A stretch of DNA of 64,000 nt from Bacteroidales bacterium (GTDB lineage Bacteria; Bacteroidota; Bacteroidia; Bacteroidales; VadinHA17): assembly GCA_016928075.1 (NCBI GenBank), contig JAFGLJ010000046.1, positions 18,322 to 82,321 on the forward strand, read 5' to 3'. Shown here one piece after another: positions 54,554 through 62,701 of this stretch. The notes below the pieces were generated by a model, which ran no database searches, was not told the origin of the DNA, and saw only the letters and a program-made list of their open reading frames with translations. Position numbers and translations under genes: made by a program. How positions within the stretch are numbered: the first letter of the stretch is position 1; each line of letters starts with the position of its first letter.

Positions 54554-55294
54554 TTAAAATATCCCGTACAGGCTATGATCTGAGGTGTTACAGTACAGGA
54601 TGGAATACAGATAAAAATTCAGCCTGTTGGTGTCGATACGCCTCTGAAGGTGAAGCACCGGGGTGTCAGGCTTTATATCAAGGATGCGGCAGATATCGGG
54701 GTCCGGAGCGTTGATGGCCTTGATATACTGCTCTCCTCCCTTAACCTCTATCCTGTATGCCGATCTGAGGATATTGAAAAGGGATTTATTGTCGAGGTTC
54801 CGTGCAGAGAACCTGGGTAAATTAATATTGGGGATATATGATATGTCATAAATAACAGGCTTGCCATTTACCAGTCTGAGCCTTGAGAAATGCATGCAAC
54901 CAACTTCCTTCTCGTGATCGCTCAGACTGAAAGGAAAACTATCAGGCCATGATGTTAAGCTGGGTTTGATGATAGTCCTTGTCTCAAGATTCTCCTTTCC
55001 AATAGCGGTTGTAGTTCCCGAAATCGATAAAATACCAATGCCTTTTGGCAGTTTATGAACCACACTTCCCAGCCCCTGGTGTCTCTTGATAAAGCCCTCG
55101 TTACTGAGCAGGTCAAGTGCCTTCCTTACCGTGGGCCTCGTGAGGTTATGAAGCTTACAGAGTTCATTTTCCGACGGAAGAAGGTCGTTTTCCCTGTACA
55201 GTCCATCAACTATATGCCTGCGCAATGTTTCATACAATTGCCTGTACTGCGGTATTTTCCCGGGGCTCATTTCGGTAATGTTTAATGCAAACAT
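54554..55294 (-). CDS. GntR-family regulator with UTRA domain
   Basis: A 246-residue HutC/GntR-type regulator. The winged helix-turn-helix is at about residues 15-80 (LPSENELCKLHNLTRPTVRK; GFIKRHQGLGSVV). The UTRA ligand-binding domain takes up the rest (MHFSRLRLVNGKPVIYDISY). An internal Met at codon 9 (55270) could also be the start. It is divergent from the dehydrogenase operon and very probably controls it through the palindrome at 55486-55501. UTRA domains bind small molecules such as sugar phosphates, fitting a carbohydrate pathway. Confidence 0.9.
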   Translation of the reverse strand: MFALNITEMSPGKIPQYRQLYETLRRHIVDGLYRENDLLPSENELCKLHNLTRPTVRKALDLLSNEGFIKRHQGLGSVVHKLPKGIGILSISGTTTAIGKENLETRTIIKPSLTSWPDSFPFSLSDHEKEVGCMHFSRLRLVNGKPVIYDISYIPNINLPRFSARNLDNKSLFNILRSAYRIEVKGGEQYIKAINAPDPDICRILDIKPDTPVLHLQRRIDTNRLNFYLYSILYCNTSDHSLYGIF

Positions 55295-55476
55295 AAGAAC
55301 AAAATCTTACAGCTCAAAGAAAATTCCAGAAAAATACGTAACAACATGTAAATATTAGTTTTTTAATAAATTAATTGATGAAATGAATGTAAATCTGACT
55401 ATATATCAGAATAACAATATATTAACTGATATTAAATATATTTTAAATATTGCTGGTTAAATTGATAAATCATGAT

Positions 55477-55484
55477 TATATTTG
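55477..55484 (+). promoter_or_regulatory. Bacteroidota -7 box (TATATTTG) of the dehydrogenase operon
   Basis: Perfect TAnnTTTG box 24 bases before the E2 start codon at 55509. The operator palindrome begins one base after it. Confidence 0.65.
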
Positions 55485-55485
55485 T

Positions 55486-55501
55486 ACTTGTAATTACAAG
55501 T
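55486..55501 (+). promoter_or_regulatory. Perfect 16-bp palindrome, probable GntR operator
   Basis: ACTTGTAATTACAAGT is fully symmetrical and covers the expected transcription start site. Its core TTGTAATTACAA resembles GntR/HutC-family sites (TNGTnnACNA-like half-sites). Binding here would block RNA polymerase, so the neighbouring GntR protein most likely acts as a repressor relieved by a ligand. I see no second copy in the window. Confidence 0.75.
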
Positions 55502-55508
55502 TGGAAAT

Positions 55509-56762
55509 ATGGCCACACAAATTAAAATGCCCAGACAGGGACAGTCGGTCGAGTATTGCATAATAACAAAACTGTATGTGGAAGAAGGCAGCGAAGTAAA
55601 AGAGGGGGACCTGCTGTTTGCATATGAAACAGATAAAGCTTCCTTTGAATACGAGTCGGAGCAGGATGGAACACTGCTTAAGTGGCTTTTCAGTGAGGGG
55701 GATGAGGTGCCTGTGCTGGAGACGGTTTGTATTATAGGTGAGCTTGCTGATGATGAGCGTGGATTTGAAATCCACGCCGGCGAAAAGCACGGATCTCCGG
55801 ATCCGCTCCAGAGGGGTGACATCCCCCTGTCCCGACACAAGGTCGGGACTTCCCCCTTGAAAGGGGGATCACATCCCCCGGGCCCTTCGGGCCCTTCCCC
55901 CTTCAAAGGGGGATCGGGGATATCTCCTAGAGCCAGAAAGATGGCTGAGGAAATGGGGATTGACATTTCAATGATAAAAGGATCAGGCCCGGGTGGCAGA
56001 ATAATTGTCCGCGACCTGGAAGGCGCAGAAATAACTGAAAAGGCTGTAACCACCACGGATGATTCAATGGAATATAGTGATGAACCACTGACAAACATAC
56101 GTAAAATCATTGCCAGATCTATGTATCAATCCCTTCAGAATTCCGCACAGCTTACCCATCACCTGGGAGCAGACGCGAGGAAATTGCTGGAAGCAAGGGA
56201 AAAAATCAAGGAAGCTAAAGGACAGCAGGACTTTGTGAATATCACAATCAATGATCTTGTATGTTTTGCTGTGATAAAAGCCCTGGCAGATCATCCAAGG
56301 ATTAATTCACAATTGCATGGTGAAACCATGAGGCTGTTCAGGCATGTCAACCTGGGAATTGCTGTGGATACAGATCGCGGACTGATGGTCCCGGTGATAA
56401 AGAGTGCCGACAGCTTGAGCATAGAGGAATTTTCAAAGAGGACTGCAGACCTGTCAGAGCAGTGCCGTTCGGGAGCAGTGGATCCTGATATAATCAGGCC
56501 TGAAGCAGGATCATTCACCGTTTCCAACCTTGGTAATTACGGGGTGGAAATGTTTACCCCGGTAATAAACCTGCCACAGACTGCAATCCTGGGTGTTAAT
56601 GCCATAGTACCGCGCCCGGCAGACCTGGGTGGTGGTGTCTATGGTTTCATCCCTTATATAGGCCTTAGCCTGACATATGATCACCGCGCTCTTGACGGTG
56701 CAGAGGCAACACGTTTCCTAAAACAGGTTGCCGAGGAAATTAAGAACATTGAAATAAAATAA
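55509..56762 (+). CDS. 2-oxoacid/acyloin dehydrogenase E2 acyltransferase with repeat-derived linker
   Basis: A 417-residue E2. The lipoyl domain occupies residues 1-80 (lipoylated Lys43 in ETDKASF). The peripheral-subunit-binding domain lies at about 138-173 (ISPRARKMAEEMGID, PGGRIIVRDL), and the catalytic domain has the His-Asp active site DHRALDGAEATRF. Residues about 84-138, the interdomain linker, are encoded by a block of perfect palindromes (see the repeat entry). E2 passes the acyl group made by E1 to coenzyme A. The acyl specificity is unknown. It is the first gene of the operon. Confidence 0.88.
   Translation: MATQIKMPRQGQSVEYCIITKLYVEEGSEVKEGDLLFAYETDKASFEYESEQDGTLLKWLFSEGDEVPVLETVCIIGELADDERGFEIHAGEKHGSPDPLQRGDIPLSRHKVGTSPLKGGSHPPGPSGPSPFKGGSGISPRARKMAEEMGIDISMIKGSGPGGRIIVRDLEGAEITEKAVTTTDDSMEYSDEPLTNIRKIIARSMYQSLQNSAQLTHHLGADARKLLEAREKIKEAKGQQDFVNITINDLVCFAVIKALADHPRINSQLHGETMRLFRHVNLGIAVDTDRGLMVPVIKSADSLSIEEFSKRTADLSEQCRSGAVDPDIIRPEAGSFTVSNLGNYGVEMFTPVINLPQTAILGVNAIVPRPADLGGGVYGFIPYIGLSLTYDHRALDGAEATRFLKQVAEEIKNIEIK
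55759..55920. repeat. Composite palindromic repeat inside the E2 coding sequence
   Basis: Perfect inverted repeats follow one another: CGTGGATTT-G-AAATCCACG (55759-55777), GTCCCGAC-n5-GTCGGGAC (55829-55849), CCCCCTT-GA-AAGGGGG (55852-55867), GGGCCC-TTC-GGGCCC (55880-55894) and CCCCCTT-CA-AAGGGGG-like (55897-55912). Such palindromes are normally intergenic. Here the block stays in frame with no stop codon and encodes the Pro/Gly-rich linker. Confidence 0.8.
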
Positions 56763-56768
56763 CCGTTT

Positions 56769-59237
56769 ATGCCAAAGAACCAGTTTATTGATCCGGATAA
56801 GATCAGAAGAAAAGGGGAGATTATTTTTCAACCATTACCGGTAAACCAGTACGATAAATCACTGAGTGAGGAGCGCAAAAATTTCAGTGATGATGCACTT
56901 GTTGGTATATACCGGGATATGATGCTGATAAGAGAATTTGAAAGTATGCTGAACCTGATTAAAACAACCGGTGAATACAGGGGTATAGCTTATAACCACC
57001 CCGGTCCGGCTCACCTTTCAATAGGACAGGAAGCGGCTGCGGTTGGCATGGCTTATAACCTGGATGCTGACGATTATATTTTTGGCTCGCACAGGAGTCA
57101 CGGCGAAATACTGGCAAAGGGATTGTCTGCTATTCACAGGAGCGATGATAAATCCCTGGAAGCAATTATGAGGTCTTACTTTAACGGCTCCATTTATGAT
57201 GTCGTAGCCAAAAATCATGAAGGTTCAATTAAAGGGCTGGCAACAAAGTTCCTGTTGTATGGTACCCTGGCAGAAATATTTGCACGTGTAACAGGATTCA
57301 ATAAGGGACTTGGGGGCAGTATGCATGCTTTTTTCACTCCTTTTGGCGTTTATCCTAATAATGCAATAGTTGGTGGCAGCGGGGATATTTCAGTCGGGGC
57401 TGCACTGTACAAAAAGGTAAACCGTAAGAAAGGAATAGTTGTAGCTAATATAGGCGACGCTTCCATGGCTTGCGGACCGGTATGGGAAGGTATTTCATTT
57501 GCCACTATGGACCAGTTTGTTGAGTTATGGGAAGGAGATATGAAAGGTGGCCTGCCACTTATCATTAATATTATGAATAACCATTACGGTATGGGTGGCC
57601 AGACTTCAGGCGAAACGATGGGATATGGGATTGCCGCGCGCATAGGTGCAGGAGTAAACAGGGACCAGATGCATGCAGAAAGGATTGATGGCATGAATCC
57701 CCTTGCCGTTATTGATGCGTTTAATCGTAAAATCAAAATTCTTGAGAAGAAAAGGGGACCTGTACTGCTCGACACGGTAACCTATCGCTACAGCGGCCAC
57801 TCACCCTCGGATGCTTCATCCTATCGTTCAAAGGAAGAGATGGAAGCATGGCAGAAACATGATTGTATATATAATTATCGCAGAGACCTTATTGATAATA
57901 AGATTACAGACGAAGATTCCCTGAGGTTAATCGATGCTGAGGTGAACGACCTGGTGTTTGAAACGTTCAAATTGGCAACTGATGATAAGATATCCCCAAG
58001 AATGGATGCTGATAAAGATCCTGATATTATTGGAAAGGTGATGTTCTCAGACATATCAGTTGATGCCATGGAAATTGGAGACCCTGAAGTGTTGATCCCG
58101 CTTAAAGATAATCCAAGGGTACAGCAGATAGCCAGGAAGGAAAGGTATGCCTTCGATAAAGAAGGTAAACCTTATTCAAAAATGAAACAGTATCAGCTCA
58201 GGGATGGTATTTTTGAGGCAGTGATTGACAGGTTTTATAAGGATCCGACACTTGTTGCTTTCGGTGAAGAGAATCGCGATTGGGGCGGTGCCTTTGCCGT
58301 TTACAGGGGTCTCACTGAAGCACTTCCATATCACAGGCTCTTTAATTCCCCTATTTCTGAAGGAGCTATAGTGGGAGTGGCAGTGGGATATGCCATGTCT
58401 GGAGGGAGGGTAATACCGGAAATAATGTATTGTGATTTCCTTGGCCGGTCAGGGGACGAGGTCTTCAACCAGCTACCCAAGTGGCAGGCAATGAGCGGTA
58501 ATGTATTAAAGATGCCGGTGGTACTCAGGGTATCTGTGGGTTCCAAGTATGGAGCCCAGCATTCACAGGACTGGACATCAATAGTTGCCCATATACCAGG
58601 TCTTAAAGTTTTATTCCCGGCAACCCCATACGATGCAAAAGGCCTGATGAATGCAGCATTGCAGGGTACCGACCCCGTGGTCTTTTTTGAGAGCCAGAGA
58701 ATATATGATACAGGCGAACAATTCCATAAAGGAGGAGTGCCTCAGGGATACTATGAGATTCCGATCGGAGAACCCGATATTAAAAGGTCAGGCTCCGATA
58801 TCACTGTTCTGAGCATAGGGGCAACACTCTACCGGGTGGTTGAAGCTGCTGATATCTTGCAGGAAAGATATAATATAAGCACTGAAATTATAGACGCCCG
58901 CTCACTGGTTCCCTTTAATTATGAACCTGTGCTTGAATCTGTCAGGAAAACGGGAAGGATCATGATTACAGGAGATGCCTCGGAACGGGGATCATTCATG
59001 AATGATATGGCCAGGAATATAACCGAAATGGCATTTGACTATCTCGATGCACCTGCTGTTGTCGTAGGATCAAGAAACTGGATAACCCCGGCTTATGAGC
59101 TTGAAGATTACTTTTTCCCTCAGCCTGACTGGATAATCGATGCAATACATACGAGTATTTTACCACTGGAAGGGCATACTGTAAAGAATGACTTTTCAAA
59201 TAAGACAAAGATTGAAAGGGCAAAAAGAGGAATATGA
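56769..59237 (+). CDS. Fused alpha-beta E1 thiamine-dependent dehydrogenase
   Basis: An 822-residue E1 of the 2-oxoacid/acetoin dehydrogenase class with both subunits in one chain. The alpha part (about 45-430) has the thiamine diphosphate motif GDASMACGPVWEG...NNHYGMGGQ and the phosphorylation-loop-like YSGHSPSDASSYRS. The beta part (about 470-822) has ISEGAIVGVAVGYAMSGG, PEIMYCDF and HSQDWTSIVAHIPGLK. It decarboxylates a 2-oxoacid or cleaves an acyloin and transfers the acyl group to E2. Substrate is unknown. It starts seven bases after the E2 stop, and no E3 gene is nearby. Confidence 0.9.
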   Translation: MPKNQFIDPDKIRRKGEIIFQPLPVNQYDKSLSEERKNFSDDALVGIYRDMMLIREFESMLNLIKTTGEYRGIAYNHPGPAHLSIGQEAAAVGMAYNLDADDYIFGSHRSHGEILAKGLSAIHRSDDKSLEAIMRSYFNGSIYDVVAKNHEGSIKGLATKFLLYGTLAEIFARVTGFNKGLGGSMHAFFTPFGVYPNNAIVGGSGDISVGAALYKKVNRKKGIVVANIGDASMACGPVWEGISFATMDQFVELWEGDMKGGLPLIINIMNNHYGMGGQTSGETMGYGIAARIGAGVNRDQMHAERIDGMNPLAVIDAFNRKIKILEKKRGPVLLDTVTYRYSGHSPSDASSYRSKEEMEAWQKHDCIYNYRRDLIDNKITDEDSLRLIDAEVNDLVFETFKLATDDKISPRMDADKDPDIIGKVMFSDISVDAMEIGDPEVLIPLKDNPRVQQIARKERYAFDKEGKPYSKMKQYQLRDGIFEAVIDRFYKDPTLVAFGEENRDWGGAFAVYRGLTEALPYHRLFNSPISEGAIVGVAVGYAMSGGRVIPEIMYCDFLGRSGDEVFNQLPKWQAMSGNVLKMPVVLRVSVGSKYGAQHSQDWTSIVAHIPGLKVLFPATPYDAKGLMNAALQGTDPVVFFESQRIYDTGEQFHKGGVPQGYYEIPIGEPDIKRSGSDITVLSIGATLYRVVEAADILQERYNISTEIIDARSLVPFNYEPVLESVRKTGRIMITGDASERGSFMNDMARNITEMAFDYLDAPAVVVGSRNWITPAYELEDYFFPQPDWIIDAIHTSILPLEGHTVKNDFSNKTKIERAKRGI

Positions 59238-60457
59238 AACTATGGAATGAAATATCAGGGAAACTGAGAAAAGCACAACAGGAAAATGTGGAGAAACCTG
59301 AATACCTGAAGGTGAATGCACATATACATACACCCTATTCATTCAGTTCATTTGATTCCATCGACAGTATAATTGAAGCAGCCAGGAAAGAAAATATCTC
59401 AGTGCTTGGCATAAACGATTTCAATACAGTGGACGGCTTCGATGAGTGGGCTGAAAAGTGCTATAATGCAGGAATATTTCCCCTGTTTAATATCGAAATG
59501 ATAGGGCTTGGCCGCATTGATATGGAAGCCGGTCGCAGGGTAAATGATCCAAATAATCCGGGTCGTACTTACATAAGCGGTAAAGCCCTGGCTTACCCCC
59601 TGAATATTTCAAACGAGGGGCTGAAAATATTGAAACATGTTAAAGACCTGTCTAATGAACATGTTCATAAAATGACCCTTAAAGTGAATGGTATACTTGG
59701 GGGTATCAATAGCAAATTGGTTATAGACTTTGATAAAATGATTGATGATCAAACAAGGGGTATGGCCAGGGAAAGGCACCTGGCAGGTTTGATCAGAAAG
59801 AAAATAGAAGATAATTATATGAGCGCTAAAGATCGTGATGAGGTTTTCTTAACATTACTTGGTAGTGTCTATAGTGATACTGAGCCTGGTGACAATGCGA
59901 AACTTGAGAATCTTATCCGGTCTGTACTCCTGAAGTCAGGTGGACCTGCCTTTGTTGAAGAAGATCCGGAAATATTTATTGACCCTGAGGAGATCCGGGA
60001 TTTGATTCTCGATGCAGGTGGCATTCCTGCCTATCCCTTCCTGGCTGATTTCGAAGATGGCAGGTACACTGATTTTGAAGCTGACAGGGAGAGGGCAGCA
60101 TCATCACTTATTGAACAGGGATTTTACAGTGTGGAATTTATACCGGCGAGAAATGATTACCATAAATTGCGAGATTATGTAATGTTCTTATATGAAAGGG
60201 GATTCATTGTAACATTTGGGACCGAGCATAATTCCCCGGGCATAAAGCCGCTGGAGGTGAAAGCAGGAGGTGGCCGTGAGCTGGACGAAGATCTTTTAAG
60301 AATCAACTACGAGGGAGCATGCATAATGGCTGCTCACCAGTATATAACAGCTAATGAAGGATGGGGTTACCTTGATGAAAAAGGAAAGCCTAAAACCGGT
60401 GAGAAGCTGAAATTCATCAAGCTGGGTAATGAAATAATTAAAACAGTTTGTACATAA
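59234..60457 (+). CDS. PHP-domain protein of the dehydrogenase operon
   Basis: A 407-residue protein overlapping the E1 stop by four bases. Metal-binding PHP signatures are visible: HIHTPYSFSSF near residue 31, NDFNTVDGFDEW and, near the end, FGTEHNSPG. A helical insertion of about 100 residues (130-230) separates them. PHP enzymes are metal-dependent phosphoesterases; a sugar phosphate phosphatase or a lactonase-like hydrolase would fit the neighbourhood. Exact role unknown. Confidence 0.78.
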   Translation: MKLWNEISGKLRKAQQENVEKPEYLKVNAHIHTPYSFSSFDSIDSIIEAARKENISVLGINDFNTVDGFDEWAEKCYNAGIFPLFNIEMIGLGRIDMEAGRRVNDPNNPGRTYISGKALAYPLNISNEGLKILKHVKDLSNEHVHKMTLKVNGILGGINSKLVIDFDKMIDDQTRGMARERHLAGLIRKKIEDNYMSAKDRDEVFLTLLGSVYSDTEPGDNAKLENLIRSVLLKSGGPAFVEEDPEIFIDPEEIRDLILDAGGIPAYPFLADFEDGRYTDFEADRERAASSLIEQGFYSVEFIPARNDYHKLRDYVMFLYERGFIVTFGTEHNSPGIKPLEVKAGGGRELDEDLLRINYEGACIMAAHQYITANEGWGYLDEKGKPKTGEKLKFIKLGNEIIKTVCT

Positions 60458-60471
60458 TCATAAACAGGAAC

Positions 60472-61311
60472 ATGGATAAATATAGTGATCATTTAATACA
60501 CAAGACAGTGATTATAACAGGTGCTGCCAGGGGCTTTGGTGCAGGTATTGCAGATGAACTGTCTAGCCAGGGAGCTAATATTATAATTGCTGATATTAAA
60601 GAAGAGGAAGGAAAAAAGCTGGCCGGTGACCTTAATGCAAGGGCCAGAAGGAACAGGGCTGTTTTCCTTTCCTGTGACGTCTCAGAAGTTGATTCTGTGT
60701 CTGCTATGATGGCATCGGCAGTTAAAGAGTTCGGCAGCATAGATGTTCTCATAAGTAATGCCGGCATATTACGTGCCGGAAGTCTGGATGAAATGGATGC
60801 CGATACTTTTGAAATGGTTACCAAGGTGAATTACATAGGCTATTACAACTGTGTGAAAGCTGTAATTCCCTATATGAAGAAACAACATGAAAAAAACCCT
60901 GGAATTTTTATGGATATCATCCAGATTAATTCAAAATCAGGATTACAGGGGAGTCTGAAAAATTTTGCATATGCAGGCAGTAAATTTGGGGGTGTCGGAC
61001 TCACACAGTCCTTTGCTCTTGAGCTCATTCAGTATAACATCAAAGTAAATTCAATATGCCCCGGCAATTATTTTGAAGGCCCACTGTGGTCTGACCCGGA
61101 AACCGGCTTGTTCAGGCAGTACCTGGATGCAGGTAAAGTTCCCGGTGCGAAAACAATTGAAGATGTCAGGGTGCATTACGAGAAGCAGGTACCCATGGGG
61201 CGAGGCTGTCGGGTTAATGATGTGGTTAAGGCAATAAATTATGTAATAGATCAGGAATACGAAACCGGCCAGGCTATACCGGTCACCGGCGGACAGGTAA
61301 TGTTAAAATAG
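60472..61311 (+). CDS. SDR dehydrogenase, sorbitol-6-phosphate dehydrogenase-like
   Basis: A 279-residue short-chain dehydrogenase. The NAD-binding TGAARGFGAG, the catalytic triad with Ser near IQINSKSG and YxxxK in YAGSKFGG, and the C-terminal QVPMGRGCRVNDVVKA...TGQAIPVTGGQV closely follow the SrlD/SorD pattern. I start at the ATG giving MDKYSDHLIHK; an upstream in-frame ATG overlaps the PHP gene. It would interconvert a polyol (phosphate) and a ketose (phosphate) with NAD. Confidence 0.88.
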   Translation: MDKYSDHLIHKTVIITGAARGFGAGIADELSSQGANIIIADIKEEEGKKLAGDLNARARRNRAVFLSCDVSEVDSVSAMMASAVKEFGSIDVLISNAGILRAGSLDEMDADTFEMVTKVNYIGYYNCVKAVIPYMKKQHEKNPGIFMDIIQINSKSGLQGSLKNFAYAGSKFGGVGLTQSFALELIQYNIKVNSICPGNYFEGPLWSDPETGLFRQYLDAGKVPGAKTIEDVRVHYEKQVPMGRGCRVNDVVKAINYVIDQEYETGQAIPVTGGQVMLK

Positions 61312-61316
61312 AATAA

Positions 61317-62585
61317 ATGAAAACAAGGGCAGTAAGATTATACGGGAAGAAGGACCTGCGAATTGAAGAATTTGAACTTCCGCCTATAAAAGATGATGAA
61401 ATACTGGCAAGGGTGATTACTGACAGCATATGTATGTCATCACATAAAGCAGCCGTGCAGGGGGAGGATCATAAGAGAGTCCCTGATAATGTATCGGAAA
61501 ACCCGGTTATTATAGGCCACGAGTTTGCCGGTGAACTGGTGGAAACAGGCAGAAAGTGGAAAGATAAATTCAGCCCTGGGGATAAGTTTTCCATACAGCC
61601 TGCCATCAATTACGAGGATGGGCCTATGGGTGTCCTGAGTGCACCCGGTTATTCCTATCCTTATATCGGAGGCGATGCAACATATGTTATCATACCACCG
61701 GAGGTTATGCAACAGGACTGCCTTTTGAAATACAATGGACCCGGGTATTACCCCGCTTCACTTTCGGAGCCTTTGTCCTGTGTCATAGGGGCTATGCATG
61801 CTAACTACCATACAAAACCGGGTTCTTATATACACCAGATGGAGATTGTTGACGGAGGGAAAATGGCTATACTGGCAGGCGCAGGGCCAATGGGCCTAGC
61901 AGCGATTAATTATGTTCTTGAACGTAAAGACCGCCGGCCTTCATTGATGGTCGTAACCGACATTGACCAGATGCGGCTGGACAGGGCCGAAGCCCTTTAT
62001 ACACCGGGATATGCAGCAAATAAAGGGATTGAACTAAAATATGTTAATACCGCTAACTTTGACAACCCTGTTAAATATTTGAAACAGGTTTCAGGGGGAA
62101 ATGGATTCAATGATGTCTTCGTCTTTGCCCCCATATCTCGGGTTATTGAGCAGGGAGATGCCATACTGGCATTTGATGGTTGCCTTAATTTCTTTGCAGG
62201 TCCTTCTGATCCGGTATTTAAAGCACCTTTCAACTTCTATAATGCACATTATAATTTCACTCATATAGTTGGAACATCAGGAGGGAACAGTAATGATATG
62301 TCAGAAGCCTTGCAAATTATGGAAGAAGGACTCGATCCGGCCGGACTGGTAACGCATGTCGGAGGTCTTAATGCCGTAATAGATACAACACTAAGGTTAC
62401 CCGAAATACCGGGAGGGAAAAAATTGATTTATACCCACATAGATATGCCTCTTACAGCTATTGAGGATTTTAAGAAACTTGGCAAAAAAAGTAAATTCTT
62501 TACTGACCTTGCAGAAATTACGGCAAGGCATAAAGGGCTGTGGTCGGTTGAGGCGGAGGAATATCTGCTGGACAGATGCCTGTAG
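61317..62585 (+). CDS. Zinc-type dehydrogenase, L-sorbose-1-phosphate reductase (SorE)-like
   Basis: A 422-residue medium-chain dehydrogenase. The start MKTRAVRLYGKKDLRIEEFE, CMSSHKAAVQGEDHKRVP and IGHEFAGELVETGRKW match the SorE group rather than ordinary alcohol dehydrogenases. Candidate catalytic zinc ligands are Cys39 and the His-Glu of GHEF; the four structural zinc cysteines are missing, as in that group. The cofactor loop is LAGAGPMGLAAINY. SorE reduces sorbose-1-phosphate to glucitol-6-phosphate, which SrlD-type SDRs then oxidise, so this and the previous gene form a logical pair. Confidence 0.85.
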   Translation: MKTRAVRLYGKKDLRIEEFELPPIKDDEILARVITDSICMSSHKAAVQGEDHKRVPDNVSENPVIIGHEFAGELVETGRKWKDKFSPGDKFSIQPAINYEDGPMGVLSAPGYSYPYIGGDATYVIIPPEVMQQDCLLKYNGPGYYPASLSEPLSCVIGAMHANYHTKPGSYIHQMEIVDGGKMAILAGAGPMGLAAINYVLERKDRRPSLMVVTDIDQMRLDRAEALYTPGYAANKGIELKYVNTANFDNPVKYLKQVSGGNGFNDVFVFAPISRVIEQGDAILAFDGCLNFFAGPSDPVFKAPFNFYNAHYNFTHIVGTSGGNSNDMSEALQIMEEGLDPAGLVTHVGGLNAVIDTTLRLPEIPGGKKLIYTHIDMPLTAIEDFKKLGKKSKFFTDLAEITARHKGLWSVEAEEYLLDRCL

Positions 62586-62589
62586 AAAA

Positions 62590-62665
62590 GTTGAGCGGGC
62601 TTCGCCCTGTTGAGCTTAGTAGCTCACAACTCAACCCCCTCAACTCTCTCAACCCTACTCAACTT
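62590..62665. repeat. GTTGAG/CTCAAC repeat inside the operon, with 25-bp hairpin
   Basis: The stretch 62590-62614 is a hairpin with core GGGCTTCGCCC between GTTGAG words. It is identical, in reverse complement, to 54512-54536. Tandem CTCAAC-type words continue to 62663. It separates the last two dehydrogenase genes and could end or weaken transcription there. Confidence 0.75.
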
Positions 62666-62701
62666 TTATTACCTTTATCCCATCATATTATATCACAACT
62701 C

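Noticed and set aside
55457..56110. Minus-strand open frame of 217 codons opposite the E2 gene
   Set aside because: It lies antisense to a clear lipoyl and subunit-binding domain, and its Pro/Ser-rich sequence comes from the palindromic block.
62576..62701. Upstream start for the last dehydrogenase, overlapping the SorE-like gene
   Set aside because: The added 42 residues are encoded by the GTTGAG/CTCAAC repeat and match nothing in the alcohol dehydrogenase family.
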